The notes under the pieces: model-generated | Told to the model about the DNA's origin: nothing | The model's database searches: none | What the model saw: only the letters and a program-made list of their open reading frames with translations | Program-made: the position numbers and the translations under genes | Part shown: positions 53,246 to 62,771 of the stretch, in pieces | Layout of the letters: every line of letters starts with the position of its first letter | Position numbering within the stretch: position 1 is the first letter of the stretch | Assembly (NCBI GenBank): GCA_018267195.1 | Contig: JAFDYY010000005.1 | Span: forward strand, 24,225-88,224 | Source of the DNA: Bacteroidota bacterium | Lineage (GTDB): Bacteria > Bacteroidota > Bacteroidia > Cytophagales > Cyclobacteriaceae | Reading direction: 5' to 3' | Length of the DNA: 64,000 nucleotides

Positions 53246-54262
53246 ATGACAACTGATAAACCTACCATCGGAATTACTTTAGGAGACCCCAACGGCATAG
53301 GCCCGGAGGTAGTAATCAAAGCCCTGGCCGATAACCGTATCTTTAATTTATTTACTCCGGTGGTGTACGGCTCTACCCGTGTCATCTCCTTTTATAAAAA
53401 ACAACTCAATGCCGAGGAGTTTAATTATAGCCAAACTAAACCCGATACCTCTTTTTTTCCTAAGTCAGTAAACGTAGTAAACTGCTGGGAAGAACCTGTA
53501 GAAATCACACCCGGAACGGCCTCCCGAGCAGCCGGTAAATGTGCGTTGCTAAGTTTAAAAAAAGCAATTAGCGACCTGAAAGCCGGAACCATCCAGGCTT
53601 TAGTAACCGCCCCCATAGACAAAAATACTATTCATAATGATGAATTTCCTTACCACGGACATACCGAATACCTTACACAAGAATTTAATGCCGGTGAAAG
53701 CCTGATGTTACTGACAGGAAATGAACTGAAAGTAGGATTAGTTACCGAACACGTACCCGTAAAAGAAATTGCCCGGCACATTACACGCGATCGAATAGAA
53801 TTAAAAATACGTTTGTTTGAAATGTCGTTGAAGCAAGACTTTGGCATACAAAAACCAAAAATTGCGGTACTCGGCTTAAACCCCCATGCAGGCGATGGCG
53901 GGTTGCTGGGTAGCGAAGAAAATGAAATAATAAAACCGGTAATCACTGACCTTAAAACAAAAGGGAAACTAATCTTCGGCCCCTTCCCTGCCGATGGCTT
54001 TTTCGGCTCAGGGCAGCATACCAAATTCGATGGCGTATTGGCCATGTACCACGATCAGGGTTTGGTAGCCTTTAAGACTCTGGATTTCAGCAACGGAGTA
54101 AATTACACGGCCGGATTGCCCATCGTGCGCACATCGCCCGACCATGGAACGGCCTATGCTATTGCCGGTAAAAACCAGGCCGATGAAAACTCCATGCGGC
54201 AAGCCATCTATCTCGCCTGCGACATAGCCAAGCAAAGACAGCCTGCAAAACAGACAACTTAA
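53246..54262 (+). CDS. pdxA: 4-hydroxythreonine-4-phosphate dehydrogenase
   Basis: PdxA oxidises 4-phosphohydroxy-L-threonine in the DXP-dependent route to pyridoxal phosphate. The 338-residue product begins with the family signature GITLGDPNGIGPEV and contains TAPIDKN, the metal-binding FPYHGHTEYL, LNPHAGDGG, and the active-site MYHDQGLVAFK. Length matches E. coli PdxA (329). pdxJ was not seen in this window. Confidence 0.95.
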   Translation: MTTDKPTIGITLGDPNGIGPEVVIKALADNRIFNLFTPVVYGSTRVISFYKKQLNAEEFNYSQTKPDTSFFPKSVNVVNCWEEPVEITPGTASRAAGKCALLSLKKAISDLKAGTIQALVTAPIDKNTIHNDEFPYHGHTEYLTQEFNAGESLMLLTGNELKVGLVTEHVPVKEIARHITRDRIELKIRLFEMSLKQDFGIQKPKIAVLGLNPHAGDGGLLGSEENEIIKPVITDLKTKGKLIFGPFPADGFFGSGQHTKFDGVLAMYHDQGLVAFKTLDFSNGVNYTAGLPIVRTSPDHGTAYAIAGKNQADENSMRQAIYLACDIAKQRQPAKQTT

Positions 54263-54330
54263 CGCTCCCTTTTGCCGTTTACCAAGCTCATACTCTTTTT
54301 TAATAAAAGATTGAGTTAGTTTCGGCAAAA

Positions 54331-54714
54331 ATGGACACCACCCGTAAGCAATTAAATATTTTAATACAACTGGCCGAGGCCGACAAGCATTTTGCACAAG
54401 TAGAGCGCGAAATGATTCTGCGTATCGCCCGAGAACGAAATTTCCCCGAAGAATCGGTAACCCACCTGATCCGACACCCCGAGCCGATAGAGCTACTCGA
54501 TACCCTCTCGGCCGATCAGAAGTTCGATTATTTGATTTCGTGTATCGACTTAGTCTATACCGATCATAAAGTTTTTGAGAGCGAGTTGCTATTTGTAAAG
54601 GGTATTGCCATAAAACTGGGGTTTAAAAAATCGGTCGTTGATTTCTTAATCGAAAACAATAGTAACATTCCCATACAGTCTCTGAAATCCAGGGTATTAA
54701 GCGAATACCTTTAA
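54331..54714 (+). CDS. TerB-like small helical protein
   Basis: The 127-residue product is almost entirely helical and acidic: LNILIQLAEADKHFAQVEREMI, RERNFPEESVTHLI, then DLVYTDHKVFESELLFVKGIA. The spacing of acidic residues (A-D-x-x, then Y-T-D-H-K-V) resembles the TerB/DjlA-like fold, a metal-binding helical domain often found as a single-domain protein in Bacteroidota. Function unknown. It lies 68 bp after pdxA and 96 bp before the DUF177 gene. Confidence 0.7.
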   Translation: MDTTRKQLNILIQLAEADKHFAQVEREMILRIARERNFPEESVTHLIRHPEPIELLDTLSADQKFDYLISCIDLVYTDHKVFESELLFVKGIAIKLGFKKSVVDFLIENNSNIPIQSLKSRVLSEYL

Positions 54715-54780
54715 ATAAGGATATAACATCGTTTTCTATAAAAAATTGAAAGATGTTTCCTGAAATCAGCTAAAATCTGA

Positions 54781-54788
54781 TAAATTTG
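54781..54788 (+). promoter_or_regulatory. TAnnTTTG promoter box for the DUF177-rpmF transcript
   Basis: TAAATTTG is an exact -7 match 22 nt before ATG 54811. It starts the small operon that encodes ribosomal protein L32. Confidence 0.5.
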
Positions 54789-54810
54789 CCGTCTTATTTA
54801 AAAACCCGGA

Positions 54811-55314
54811 ATGGTAAAAGAGTATTCGGTTAATATTCTCGGCCTTTCCAAGGGCGTTCACACGTTTGAGTTTCAACTGGGCGAGCTTTTTTTAAAGAAG
54901 TACGACCCCGCTGCTACAGCCCTTGGAAATTTCACCGCTACGGTTACCCTCGACAAAAGGGATACGTTCATTGAAGCTGATTTTAAAATTAACGGCACAG
55001 CCCGTCTGACCTGCGACCGCAGTTTAGATGAATACGACTATCCCCTTTCACTTAAACGGAAAGTGGTATTTAAGTATGGAGAAGTGCCGCAAGAAATCAG
55101 TGATGAGATCATTATTATCTCCACTCATCAGGCTCAACTTGAATTGGGCCAGTTGATGTATGAGTTTCTTTCATTGGAAATTCCCATGAAAAAACTTCAT
55201 CCAAGATACAATAATGACACCCCTGAAGACGGCTTGGTTTATTCTTCTCCGCCCCAAGGCGAAGAATCTAAACCGATCGACCCGCGGTGGGAAATTTTGA
55301 AAAAAATAAAGTAG
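54811..55314 (+). CDS. DUF177 (YceD-family) protein
   Basis: The 167-residue product is a DUF177/YceD-family protein, a group usually encoded directly before rpmF and implicated in 23S rRNA or ribosome biogenesis in some organisms. It has an N-terminal beta region ([17 protein letters not shown]), the core [18 protein letters not shown], and the family's acidic C-terminus ([22 protein letters not shown]; the PRW..L element is characteristic). Its neighbour, 19 bp downstream, is rpmF, as expected. Confidence 0.88.
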   Translation: MVKEYSVNILGLSKGVHTFEFQLGELFLKKYDPAATALGNFTATVTLDKRDTFIEADFKINGTARLTCDRSLDEYDYPLSLKRKVVFKYGEVPQEISDEIIIISTHQAQLELGQLMYEFLSLEIPMKKLHPRYNNDTPEDGLVYSSPPQGEESKPIDPRWEILKKIK

Positions 55315-55333
55315 TAAACATAAATTTTTAGTT

Positions 55334-55525
55334 ATGCCAAATCCGAAACGGAAAACCTCCAAAACACGCAGAGATAAGAGAAGAACCCATTATAAGGCTA
55401 CCGCCAATGCCATGGCCGTGTGCCCCACAACCGGTGAAAACCACTTACCCCACCGCGCCTTTTGGCACGAGGGTAAATTATACTTCAAAGGGAATGTGGT
55501 AATGGAAAAAGAAGTGCTCGCTTAA
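55334..55525 (+). CDS. rpmF: 50S ribosomal protein L32
   Basis: The 63-residue basic protein begins [17 protein letters not shown] and contains [13 protein letters not shown], the typical L32 core. It has only one Cys of the zinc-ribbon positions, which is usual for Cys-minus forms of L32. A terminator follows. Confidence 0.95.
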   Translation: MPNPKRKTSKTRRDKRRTHYKATANAMAVCPTTGENHLPHRAFWHEGKLYFKGNVVMEKEVLA

Positions 55526-55608
55526 TGCGTCTTTTTTTTTATACACGAATCTTTTCGTCTGTCAAACATTGTGGCGACAAGCCGCAATAACTTATTTATT
55601 TATTTTAT

Positions 55609-55647
55609 ATGCCCGGAAGATTTCTGCCGGGCATTTTAGTTTTTTAG
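55609..55647 (+). terminator. Rho-independent terminator after rpmF
   Basis: ATGCCCGG (55609-55616) pairs with CCGGGCAT (55627-55634) across a 10-nt loop, followed by a T-rich stretch to 55645. It separates rpmF from the fabH gene, so fabH probably has its own promoter. Confidence 0.8.
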
Positions 55648-55668
55648 TTATACCCTAGCGGCAAACAA

Positions 55669-56658
55669 ATGAACAAAATACGAGCAGCAATTACAGGCGT
55701 AGGCGGATATGTTCCAGACTATGTACTGACCAATAAAGAACTCGAAACCATGGTGGATACATCGGATGAGTGGATTACCTCCCGCACCGGCATAAAGGAA
55801 CGAAGAATTTTAAAAGGAGAAAATCAGGGCGTTTCTGTCATGGGCATTGAGGCGGTAAAAGATATGCTGGCCAAAACTAAAACTGATCCCAAAGAAATTG
55901 ACTGTATAATATTTGCCACCGTTACGGCAGACATGACTTTTCCTGCCACCGCAAATATTGTTGCCACGGCCGTAGGCGCCACCAACGCATTTAGCTACGA
56001 TATGGGAGCCGCATGCTCGGGTTTTCTTTATGCCTTAGTAACCGGAGCCAGTTTTATTCAATCGGGCATGTATAAAAAGGTAATTGTAATCGGAGGCGAT
56101 AAAATGTCTTCTATTTTAGACTACCAAGACCGCACCACGTGCATCATCTTTGGCGATGGGGCCGGTTGCGTGCTGCTTGAACCGACTACCGAAGCGGTAG
56201 GCATCATGGATTCTATTTTGCGCAGCGATGGCGCGGGCGAAAGCTACCTGCACATGAAAGCGGGAGGAAGCCGGCTTCCGGCCACCCGCGAAACCGTGGA
56301 TAAGCGCTTGCATTTTGTGTATCAGGAAGGTGCTGCCGTTTTCAAATTTGCAGTAACCAATATGGCCGATGTATCGGCCCAACTGGCTGAACGGAATAAC
56401 CTGAATGCCGATACCATTACCTGGTTGGTACCCCATCAAGCCAATAAACGGATTATTGATGCCACGGCACACCGCGTAGGCATTACCGATAATAAAGTCA
56501 TGATGAACATTGAGCGCTACGGCAATACTACAGCGGGCACCATTCCCTTATTATTATGGGATTATGAAAAGAAACTAAAAAAAGGCGACAATCTTATATT
56601 AGCGGCCTTTGGTGGAGGCTTTACCTGGGGAGCCGTTTATGTAAAATGGGCCTATTGA
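55669..56658 (+). CDS. fabH: 3-oxoacyl-ACP synthase III (KAS III), second copy
   Basis: The 329-residue enzyme has the same triad: Cys in [11 protein letters not shown] (about residue 112), His in [10 protein letters not shown], Asn in [11 protein letters not shown]. It begins with [18 protein letters not shown] and [15 protein letters not shown]. It lies after rpmF in the classic order rpmF-(plsX)-fabH, but plsX is missing, and accB/accC follow, so this copy is the likely initiator of bulk fatty-acid synthesis. It differs considerably from the copy at 42923. Confidence 0.95.
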   Translation: MNKIRAAITGVGGYVPDYVLTNKELETMVDTSDEWITSRTGIKERRILKGENQGVSVMGIEAVKDMLAKTKTDPKEIDCIIFATVTADMTFPATANIVATAVGATNAFSYDMGAACSGFLYALVTGASFIQSGMYKKVIVIGGDKMSSILDYQDRTTCIIFGDGAGCVLLEPTTEAVGIMDSILRSDGAGESYLHMKAGGSRLPATRETVDKRLHFVYQEGAAVFKFAVTNMADVSAQLAERNNLNADTITWLVPHQANKRIIDATAHRVGITDNKVMMNIERYGNTTAGTIPLLLWDYEKKLKKGDNLILAAFGGGFTWGAVYVKWAY

Positions 56659-56721
56659 TCTATCTATTGCTATTAAAAACTACATTCTAATTGTTACTTT
56701 ACTACTAAATTCTATTCTTTC

Positions 56722-57285
56722 ATGGCAACCATATCCGATTTGAGCAAAGGAAATTATATCCGCTACAATGGCGAAGTAGTGCAGGTAGAAGAACTGCAAC
56801 ACCGCACACCGGGCAACCTGCGCGCTTTTTACCAAATTAAAATGCGCAGTGTGCGTACCGGCAAAATCGTAGAAAACCGGTTTCGCCCGGGCGACAGCGT
56901 AGACCAACTTCGGGTGGAAACCAAAGAATATCAATACCTCTATCAGGATGGCGATAGCTTAGTGTGCATGGATAACCAGACGTACGATCAAATCTATTTA
57001 GATAAAAACTTGCTGGGCGATTCGGTAAACTACATTAAAGAAGGCGTTACCCTGCTCATCGCTTTCGAAAACGGCACCGAACCCATCACGGCCGAAGCCC
57101 CAGCCCATGTTGTTGTAAACGTAACTTATACCGAGCCGGGCGTGCAGGGCGATACGGCTACCCGAACGCTTAAACCCGCTACTATTGAAACCGGTGCCGA
57201 AATTCGTGTACCTTTATTTGTCAATACCGGAGATAACATCAAGATTAAAACGATCAATGGTGAGTATGTAGAACGTGTAAAATAA
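56722..57285 (+). CDS. efp: Elongation factor P
   Basis: EF-P relieves ribosome stalling at polyproline stretches. The 187-residue product has the KOW-like N domain, the middle OB domain and the C-terminal OB domain (VTYTEPGVQGDTATRTLKPATIE, VPLFVNTGDNIKI), ending in GEYVERVK. The exposed domain I loop is TPGNLRAF (residues 29-36), not the PGKG type; the modified Lys (or Arg) position of better-known EF-Ps aligns with Asn32. The gene is 6 bp before accB, so they may be one transcript. Confidence 0.93.
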   Translation: MATISDLSKGNYIRYNGEVVQVEELQHRTPGNLRAFYQIKMRSVRTGKIVENRFRPGDSVDQLRVETKEYQYLYQDGDSLVCMDNQTYDQIYLDKNLLGDSVNYIKEGVTLLIAFENGTEPITAEAPAHVVVNVTYTEPGVQGDTATRTLKPATIETGAEIRVPLFVNTGDNIKIKTINGEYVERVK

Positions 57286-57291
57286 ATTTTC

Positions 57292-57846
57292 ATGGCAACA
57301 GCAAAAAACAACGGTTTAAAAAAAACAAGCCGCTCTTCCTCAACTCAAAACCTAACTGAAATGAAAACCTCTGAAATCCGCGACCTCATCGACTTTATTG
57401 CTCAATCCGGTTTAAACGAAGTGGACATTGAAACGAAGGAGCTGAAATTACATGTAAAAAGAGAACCCGACCAAAAAGTGCTGAAATCCTCAGCTCCCAT
57501 TCTTACAACTCCTCCCGTAGCCCTTGCGGCTGCCCCTCCTCAAATGGTCGCCCCTCCTATTCAGCCGGTACAAGCTCAAAAAACAGAAAAACCCGCATCC
57601 GGAAAAACGGCTGAAATAAAATCTCCGATGATCGGCACATTCTATCGTTCGGCCAACCCCGACTCACCTCCTTTTGTTTCGGTGGGCGATAGAGTAGAGA
57701 AAGGGCAAGTGGTATGCATTATTGAAGCTATGAAGTTATTTAACGAGATTGAGTCGGAGGTTTCAGGTACCCTTGTGAAAGCGATGACAGAAAATTCTTC
57801 GCCTGTAGAATACGATCAGGTGTTGTTTGTAGTAGAGCCTGATTAA
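57292..57846 (+). CDS. accB: Acetyl-CoA carboxylase biotin carboxyl carrier protein
   Basis: AccB carries the biotin that AccC carboxylates in malonyl-CoA synthesis. The product (184 residues from ATG 57292) has an N-terminal helical part, a Pro/Ala-rich linker (about residues 65-105), and a C-terminal biotinyl domain with the modified Lys in [14 protein letters not shown] 57361 ([13 protein letters not shown]) aligns better with most AccB proteins; the first 23 residues are basic, Ser-rich and of doubtful use, so translation may start there instead. accC follows after 85 bp. Confidence 0.93.
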   Translation: MATAKNNGLKKTSRSSSTQNLTEMKTSEIRDLIDFIAQSGLNEVDIETKELKLHVKREPDQKVLKSSAPILTTPPVALAAAPPQMVAPPIQPVQAQKTEKPASGKTAEIKSPMIGTFYRSANPDSPPFVSVGDRVEKGQVVCIIEAMKLFNEIESEVSGTLVKAMTENSSPVEYDQVLFVVEPD

Positions 57847-57931
57847 TCCGTCTTTCGCAGACTTGTAGTAAGTAGTGAATAGTGAACCTCAATTGTGCTA
57901 TCCTATTAACTAAAAATCATTAACCGAATAT

Positions 57932-59284
57932 ATGTTTAAAAAAATATTGATTGCCAACCGGGGAGAAATTGCCTTGCGTATCCTCCGCACTTGCAAAGAA
58001 ATGGATATTAAAACGGTAGCTGTTTACTCTACTGCCGATCGCGAAAGTTTGCACGTTCGCTTTGCCGATGAGGCCGTTTGCATTGGGCCGCCTCCAAGCA
58101 AAGATTCATATCTGAATATTCCTAAAATAATTTCAGCAGCCGAAATTACCAATGCGGATGCCATCCATCCGGGATATGGATTTCTCTCTGAGCGGGCTGA
58201 GTTTTCAGCTATCTGCCATGAATATGGAATAAAATTTATCGGCCCCACGCCCGAAATGATCAATGCCATGGGCGATAAATCTACCGCCAAAGACACCATG
58301 AAAAAGGCCGGTGTGCCCACCATTCCAGGATCAGCCGGTTTACTCTCTTCCATCGAAGAAGGCCTTGAAATAGCCCGGGCTATAAAATACCCCGTAATTG
58401 TTAAAGCTACGGCTGGCGGAGGTGGAAAAGGAATGCGCATCATCCATGAAGAAAGTGAATTTAAAAAAGCCTGGGACGATGCCAAGCGCGAAGCCGGGGC
58501 TGCCTTTGGCAATGACGGGCTTTATCTGGAAAAATTTGTTGAAGAACCCCGCCATATTGAAATACAAATTGTAGGCGATCAGTACGGAAAAGTATGCCAC
58601 CTCTCCGAACGTGATTGCTCCATACAACGCAGGCATCAAAAATTAGTGGAAGAAACCCCCTCTCCCATCATCAGTCAGGAGTTGCGAGAGCGCATGGGCG
58701 AAGCTGCCATTAAAGGAGCTAAGGCCATTAATTACGAAGGAGCCGGCACCATTGAATTTCTGGTGGACAAACACGGGGATTTCTACTTTATGGAAATGAA
58801 CACACGCATTCAGGTAGAGCATCCGATTACCGAAGAGGTGACAAATTACGATTTAATTAAAGAGCAAATTAAAGTTGCGGCAGGCGTACCTATTTCAGGA
58901 AAAAATTATTTTCCTCAACTTTTTTCTATGGAATGCCGCATTAATGCCGAAGACCCCGCTAACGGATTCCGCCCTTCGCCCGGCAAAATCCTGAACCTGC
59001 ACAAACCCGGTGGGCATGGCGTGCGCGTAGATAGCCACGTGTACTCCGGATATACGATCCCGTCCAATTACGATTCTATGATCGGCAAACTAATTGTAAC
59101 CGGGCAATCGCGCGATGAAGTAATTACCCGCATGAAACGGGCACTGAGCGAATTTATTATTGAAGGCGTAAAAACCACTATTCCATTTCACCTCGCGCTG
59201 ATGGACAACCCTACTTTCCGCTCGGGCAAGTTTACCACTAAATTTTTGGAAACGGATGCCTTCGATTTCTCTAAGTTGAAATAA
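57932..59284 (+). CDS. accC: Biotin carboxylase subunit of acetyl-CoA carboxylase
   Basis: AccC carboxylates the biotin of AccB using ATP and bicarbonate. The 450-residue enzyme has [33 protein letters not shown], the glycine-rich ATP loop [21 protein letters not shown], and the active-site [16 protein letters not shown]. Length matches E. coli AccC (449). A terminator follows, and the carboxyltransferase genes accA and accD are not in this window. Confidence 0.97.
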   Translation: MFKKILIANRGEIALRILRTCKEMDIKTVAVYSTADRESLHVRFADEAVCIGPPPSKDSYLNIPKIISAAEITNADAIHPGYGFLSERAEFSAICHEYGIKFIGPTPEMINAMGDKSTAKDTMKKAGVPTIPGSAGLLSSIEEGLEIARAIKYPVIVKATAGGGGKGMRIIHEESEFKKAWDDAKREAGAAFGNDGLYLEKFVEEPRHIEIQIVGDQYGKVCHLSERDCSIQRRHQKLVEETPSPIISQELRERMGEAAIKGAKAINYEGAGTIEFLVDKHGDFYFMEMNTRIQVEHPITEEVTNYDLIKEQIKVAAGVPISGKNYFPQLFSMECRINAEDPANGFRPSPGKILNLHKPGGHGVRVDSHVYSGYTIPSNYDSMIGKLIVTGQSRDEVITRMKRALSEFIIEGVKTTIPFHLALMDNPTFRSGKFTTKFLETDAFDFSKLK

Positions 59285-59307
59285 GTCAGGAGGTGTGTCC
59301 TCCAACT

Positions 59308-59341
59308 AAAAACCCTCATGCTTTCGTATGAGGGTTTTTTA
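59308..59341. terminator. Bidirectional terminator between accC and the BNR-repeat gene
   Basis: AACCCTCATGC (59311-59321) pairs with GTATGAGGGTT (59326-59336), with one G.U pair on the RNA, across a TTTC loop. A T run (59335-59340) follows on the plus strand and a T run (complement of 59308-59312) on the minus strand. It can serve the convergent accC and 59472-62552 genes. Confidence 0.88.
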
Positions 59342-59471
59342 TTCTCCTTTCCGTAAAGATGATCGGGCATACTCGGGTATCTCTCCGCAAACACTCATCC
59401 GGGTAATTTAACCCAAATCATGCATTGGTCTTCTTCGTTTCCTAAACAACAGACAGGTTGATTTAGCAAAC

Positions 59472-62400
59472 TTATTGAGTTAACCGCACGCCTTTTGATT
59501 TCAATACAGAGTTTATTTTAGGAATTTCGTTGGTTAAAAAAAACTTCCAGGTGTCAGTCATTTTTTGAATGGAAGGCTCAAGCTCTTTCACCGCCTGGCG
59601 TGCTTGAAATGTTACGGGCATATCGGTGCCTTGCAAAATTGTAAAGAGTTGTTCGCATTTTGTTGCTAAATTATTCCATGACATGGCACTCAGGTCGCGC
59701 CCCCAGCCACCTGACCCTTTTAACAAATTCAATTTAGTTTTGAATTCATTAATATTATTTTCCAGCGAACCAGACGCTTTAACCTGGCTAAGTTTATTTT
59801 CCCAGTCTGAAATAAGTGCCAACGCTTCCACCGCATTTTTTCTTCCGTTGTAACAAATCATAGAAAGAATAAACTGTTCTTGTAATTGTGCATGGGTTGA
59901 TTGGACACGCGGATCCATCTTCACAGAAAACTTTTGTGTAAAGCTTTGCCCATCAATGGTTAGTTTAACTTGATACCCGGCCGGCAACACCCACGGAGCC
60001 GTTAGCTCAGGCGGTGTATTTTTATAAATAGCCGATATGGGAAAAGAAGGCTCCCCATTTAGCGGTTGGTACTGCATATCCCATAAAAAGCGGTGATGGC
60101 CTTTGGAAGTGGGCAGCATTTGCTGCGGCCTGATCCAGTACAAAGGAATATTTAACTCAGGAATTTTATAAGGTTTATCATTTGAAGAATATTTCCGAAT
60201 TGTTTCGTTCTTGTCATTCATTATTTCTAAAGAAACTTCGCGGGCATCCGATTTTAAATAATAATCAAAGATCGCTCCATCGGGCGGATTTTCGCCTGCC
60301 GGTTCCTCTTGAGGAAGAGGTGTGTCCGGGTTTAAATTCCACCGAATGCGAAGTGCCGTTTGTGGTTTAAACAAAATAGATTGAGATGTCATTTCCTTTT
60401 TTAACTGGCGAAGCGGAGTTAGGTTATCCAAAATCCAAAAAGAACGACCGTGTGTCCCTACTACCAGGTCATCGTCTTTAATCACTAAATCGCGAATGGA
60501 AGTGCATGGCATATTTAGTTGCAAACTTTGCCAGTGTTCGCCATCATCAAAAGAAACATTTACAAAACGTTCAGACCCCGCAAACAGCAGCCCCCTTGTC
60601 TGGGTATCTTCTTTAACTGAATTAATAGGGTCGGCCGAAAGTCCAGACACAATTTCTTTCCATGTCTTTCCCCCGTCTGTCGTTTTATAAATATGAGGAC
60701 GCGGGTCATCTAACCGGATGCGGTTTATTGCGGCATACGCTACCTCTTTATCAAAATGACTTGCCTCCATGATAGACACTTTGCTCCACGGAGTAATTTC
60801 GGGCGGGGTAACATTCGCCCACGTTTTTCCGCCATCCCATGTAGCATGAATCAATCCATCATCCGTGCCGGCCCAAATGAGGTTGACGTCTAACGGGGAA
60901 GGCGCCAGCGTGTACACTACGCCTCTTCGCGGCATTGTTTTCATTTTATCATTTTTAAAAACACCGATATTATCGGGCACATCCCCGCTTTCGCGCGATA
61001 AATCGGGGCTAATTACTTCCCACGATTGCCCGCCATTCTGAGTTTTAAAAATAACATTACCGGCAAAAAAAAGAGTCTTGGGATCAACAGGTGAAAATAA
61101 AACCGGGGCCGTTCTTACAAACCGATACTTTCCGCTGTGCACGGCTTCGGGGGCAATGTTTTGAATTTGGCCGGTGCGCTTATCGTATTTCGTAATCTTT
61201 CCTCCGTAAATAATATTCGGGTCTAACGGATCTGCCGCTACATACCCATACTCTTCTACTCCTACCGGATGCCACTCGCGAAATGTAATGCCGCCATCGT
61301 TTCCTCTTGAAGCGATACCAACCGACCCGTTTTCTTGTTGCCCTCCATAAACATTGTAAGGAAACGCATTGTCTGTACTAACGTGATAGAACTGAGCCGT
61401 AGGCTGATTATACCACGAGCTGAATGTTTTGCCACCGTTTACTGTAATGATCGCTCCTTGGTCTACGGCAAACAACATGATATCAGGGTTATTGGGGTTA
61501 ATCCAAATACGATGGTAGTCATCGCCACCGGGTGCCCCGCGAATGCCCGTCCAGGTCTTTCCGCCATCTTCCGATTTCCAGGTTACCACATTGGCGCTAT
61601 AAACAATATCTGGGTTTTTGGGGTGCACTTTTACTTCGGCAAAATCGGATCCCCGACTCCAGTGCCTTCCGTCTGCCGAAACCCTTATCCAGTTTTCGCC
61701 CGCATCGTCCGACCGATAAATCCCTCCATGGTCGCCCGCATCAACCGTAGCATACATTCTGTTAGAGTTGCTTGGCGCTATACAAAACCCAATGCGTCCC
61801 AATCCCTGTTCGAACGTAGGGAGCCCGTTGGTTATTTTTTTCCAATGAGTGCCGCCATCCGTTGATTTATATAAGCCGCTCCCAGGCCCTTGCCAAGCTC
61901 CGTTTTCCCAAGGGCCTTGGCGCGATGACCACAAGTCGGCAAACACTACATTAGAATTATTGGGGTCAACCGTTACCTGAACGGCTCCGGTATTTTCATC
62001 GATGTATAAAATTTTCTCCCACGTTTCTCCTCCGTTCATACTTCTAAAAACTCCACGTTCTGTATTGGCTCCGTATGGATGACCAAGAGCCGCTACAAAA
62101 ATTTTATTTTCATTTGATGGATCAATGGCTAATCCCCCTATCTGCTGAGCATCTCTCAAGCCAATGTGTTTCCATGTTTTTCCGGCATCGGTTGACTTAT
62201 ACATTCCATCACCAACTGACAAATCGGGGCGCTGCACGCCTTCTCCGCTTCCTACATAAATTACATTCGGATTAGATGGAGCAACGGCTATGTCGCCTAT
62301 AGACCCGGTAGGTTGGTCATCAAAAATCGGATCCCAGGTGCGACCATAGTCTGTCGTCTTCCATACGCCCCCATTATTGGCGGCCATATAAAATACATTG

Positions 62401-62552
62401 TGCTGCTGGGGCACGCCTACCGCACCAATGGTGCGCCCGGCACGGTGCGGACCAATCATGCGCCATTTCATGTTATTAAAAAAAGAAGGATCAACCTGGG
62501 CAAATAAGCCAACGGAGTTAACCAAAACGAAAAATAAAATTAGTTTTTTCAT
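59472..62552 (-). CDS. Secreted VPS10/BNR-repeat beta-propeller protein
   Basis: The 1,026-residue protein has a signal peptide (about 1-18, ending LFAQ) and about ten Asp-box (BNR, S-x-D-x-G-x-T-W) motifs spread through residues 60-690 (for example TTDYGRTW, STDAGKTW, SEDGGKTW, TWDGGKTW, TTDGGKTW), indicating one or two beta-propellers like those of VPS10/sortilin-type and secreted glycan-binding proteins. A beta-sandwich follows (about 760-880) and then a helical C-terminal domain rich in Lys/Gln. No T9SS C-terminal domain is present. Glycosidase activity was often assumed for such proteins, but no catalytic motif is visible, so the function is unknown. Confidence 0.85.
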   Translation of the reverse strand: MKKLILFFVLVNSVGLFAQVDPSFFNNMKWRMIGPHRAGRTIGAVGVPQQHNVFYMAANNGGVWKTTDYGRTWDPIFDDQPTGSIGDIAVAPSNPNVIYVGSGEGVQRPDLSVGDGMYKSTDAGKTWKHIGLRDAQQIGGLAIDPSNENKIFVAALGHPYGANTERGVFRSMNGGETWEKILYIDENTGAVQVTVDPNNSNVVFADLWSSRQGPWENGAWQGPGSGLYKSTDGGTHWKKITNGLPTFEQGLGRIGFCIAPSNSNRMYATVDAGDHGGIYRSDDAGENWIRVSADGRHWSRGSDFAEVKVHPKNPDIVYSANVVTWKSEDGGKTWTGIRGAPGGDDYHRIWINPNNPDIMLFAVDQGAIITVNGGKTFSSWYNQPTAQFYHVSTDNAFPYNVYGGQQENGSVGIASRGNDGGITFREWHPVGVEEYGYVAADPLDPNIIYGGKITKYDKRTGQIQNIAPEAVHSGKYRFVRTAPVLFSPVDPKTLFFAGNVIFKTQNGGQSWEVISPDLSRESGDVPDNIGVFKNDKMKTMPRRGVVYTLAPSPLDVNLIWAGTDDGLIHATWDGGKTWANVTPPEITPWSKVSIMEASHFDKEVAYAAINRIRLDDPRPHIYKTTDGGKTWKEIVSGLSADPINSVKEDTQTRGLLFAGSERFVNVSFDDGEHWQSLQLNMPCTSIRDLVIKDDDLVVGTHGRSFWILDNLTPLRQLKKEMTSQSILFKPQTALRIRWNLNPDTPLPQEEPAGENPPDGAIFDYYLKSDAREVSLEIMNDKNETIRKYSSNDKPYKIPELNIPLYWIRPQQMLPTSKGHHRFLWDMQYQPLNGEPSFPISAIYKNTPPELTAPWVLPAGYQVKLTIDGQSFTQKFSVKMDPRVQSTHAQLQEQFILSMICYNGRKNAVEALALISDWENKLSQVKASGSLENNINEFKTKLNLLKGSGGWGRDLSAMSWNNLATKCEQLFTILQGTDMPVTFQARQAVKELEPSIQKMTDTWKFFLTNEIPKINSVLKSKGVRLTQ

Positions 62553-62686
62553 GGTAAGTGAAGATAAGGAATATTCTATATGAAAAAATAAAATATTCTG
62601 TAACCGGTATGCCTTATGGTTTGGGTCGGTCGATCTACTCTTTAGTTCTTACCAATTTCTAAATCGTACAACTATGATGGCCGGAA

Positions 62687-62720
62687 CCCTCAACATTCCC
62701 GAAACGGGTGACGTTGAGGG
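62687..62720. repeat. Nested inverted repeat in the gap after the lipoprotein gene
   Basis: CCCTCAAC (62687-62694) pairs with GTTGAGGG (62713-62720), and inside it CCCG (62698-62701) pairs with CGGG (62705-62708). The 219-bp gap (62553-62771) has no gene. The structure has no T tract on either side, so it could be a mobile-element remnant, a regulatory RNA or an operator. Confidence 0.5.
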
Positions 62721-62771
62721 GTGTAAGGATCACTTTGCGTCAGAACTTTATCATACCTGTCATAGGTATAC

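Noticed and set aside
58024..58512. Minus-strand frame of 162 codons inside accC
   Set aside because: Antisense to the conserved ATP-grasp domain of biotin carboxylase.
59289..59304. Small GGAGG/CCTCC hairpin just after accC
   Set aside because: Only 5 bp of stem; the neighbouring terminator at 59308-59341 explains transcription ending better.
61335..61865. Plus-strand frame of 176 codons inside the BNR-repeat gene
   Set aside because: Antisense to a strongly supported beta-propeller gene with Asp-box motifs.
62553..62771. Possible small gene in the gap (ATG near 62674)
   Set aside because: The frame is short, has no ribosome-binding or promoter support, and overlaps the nested inverted repeat.
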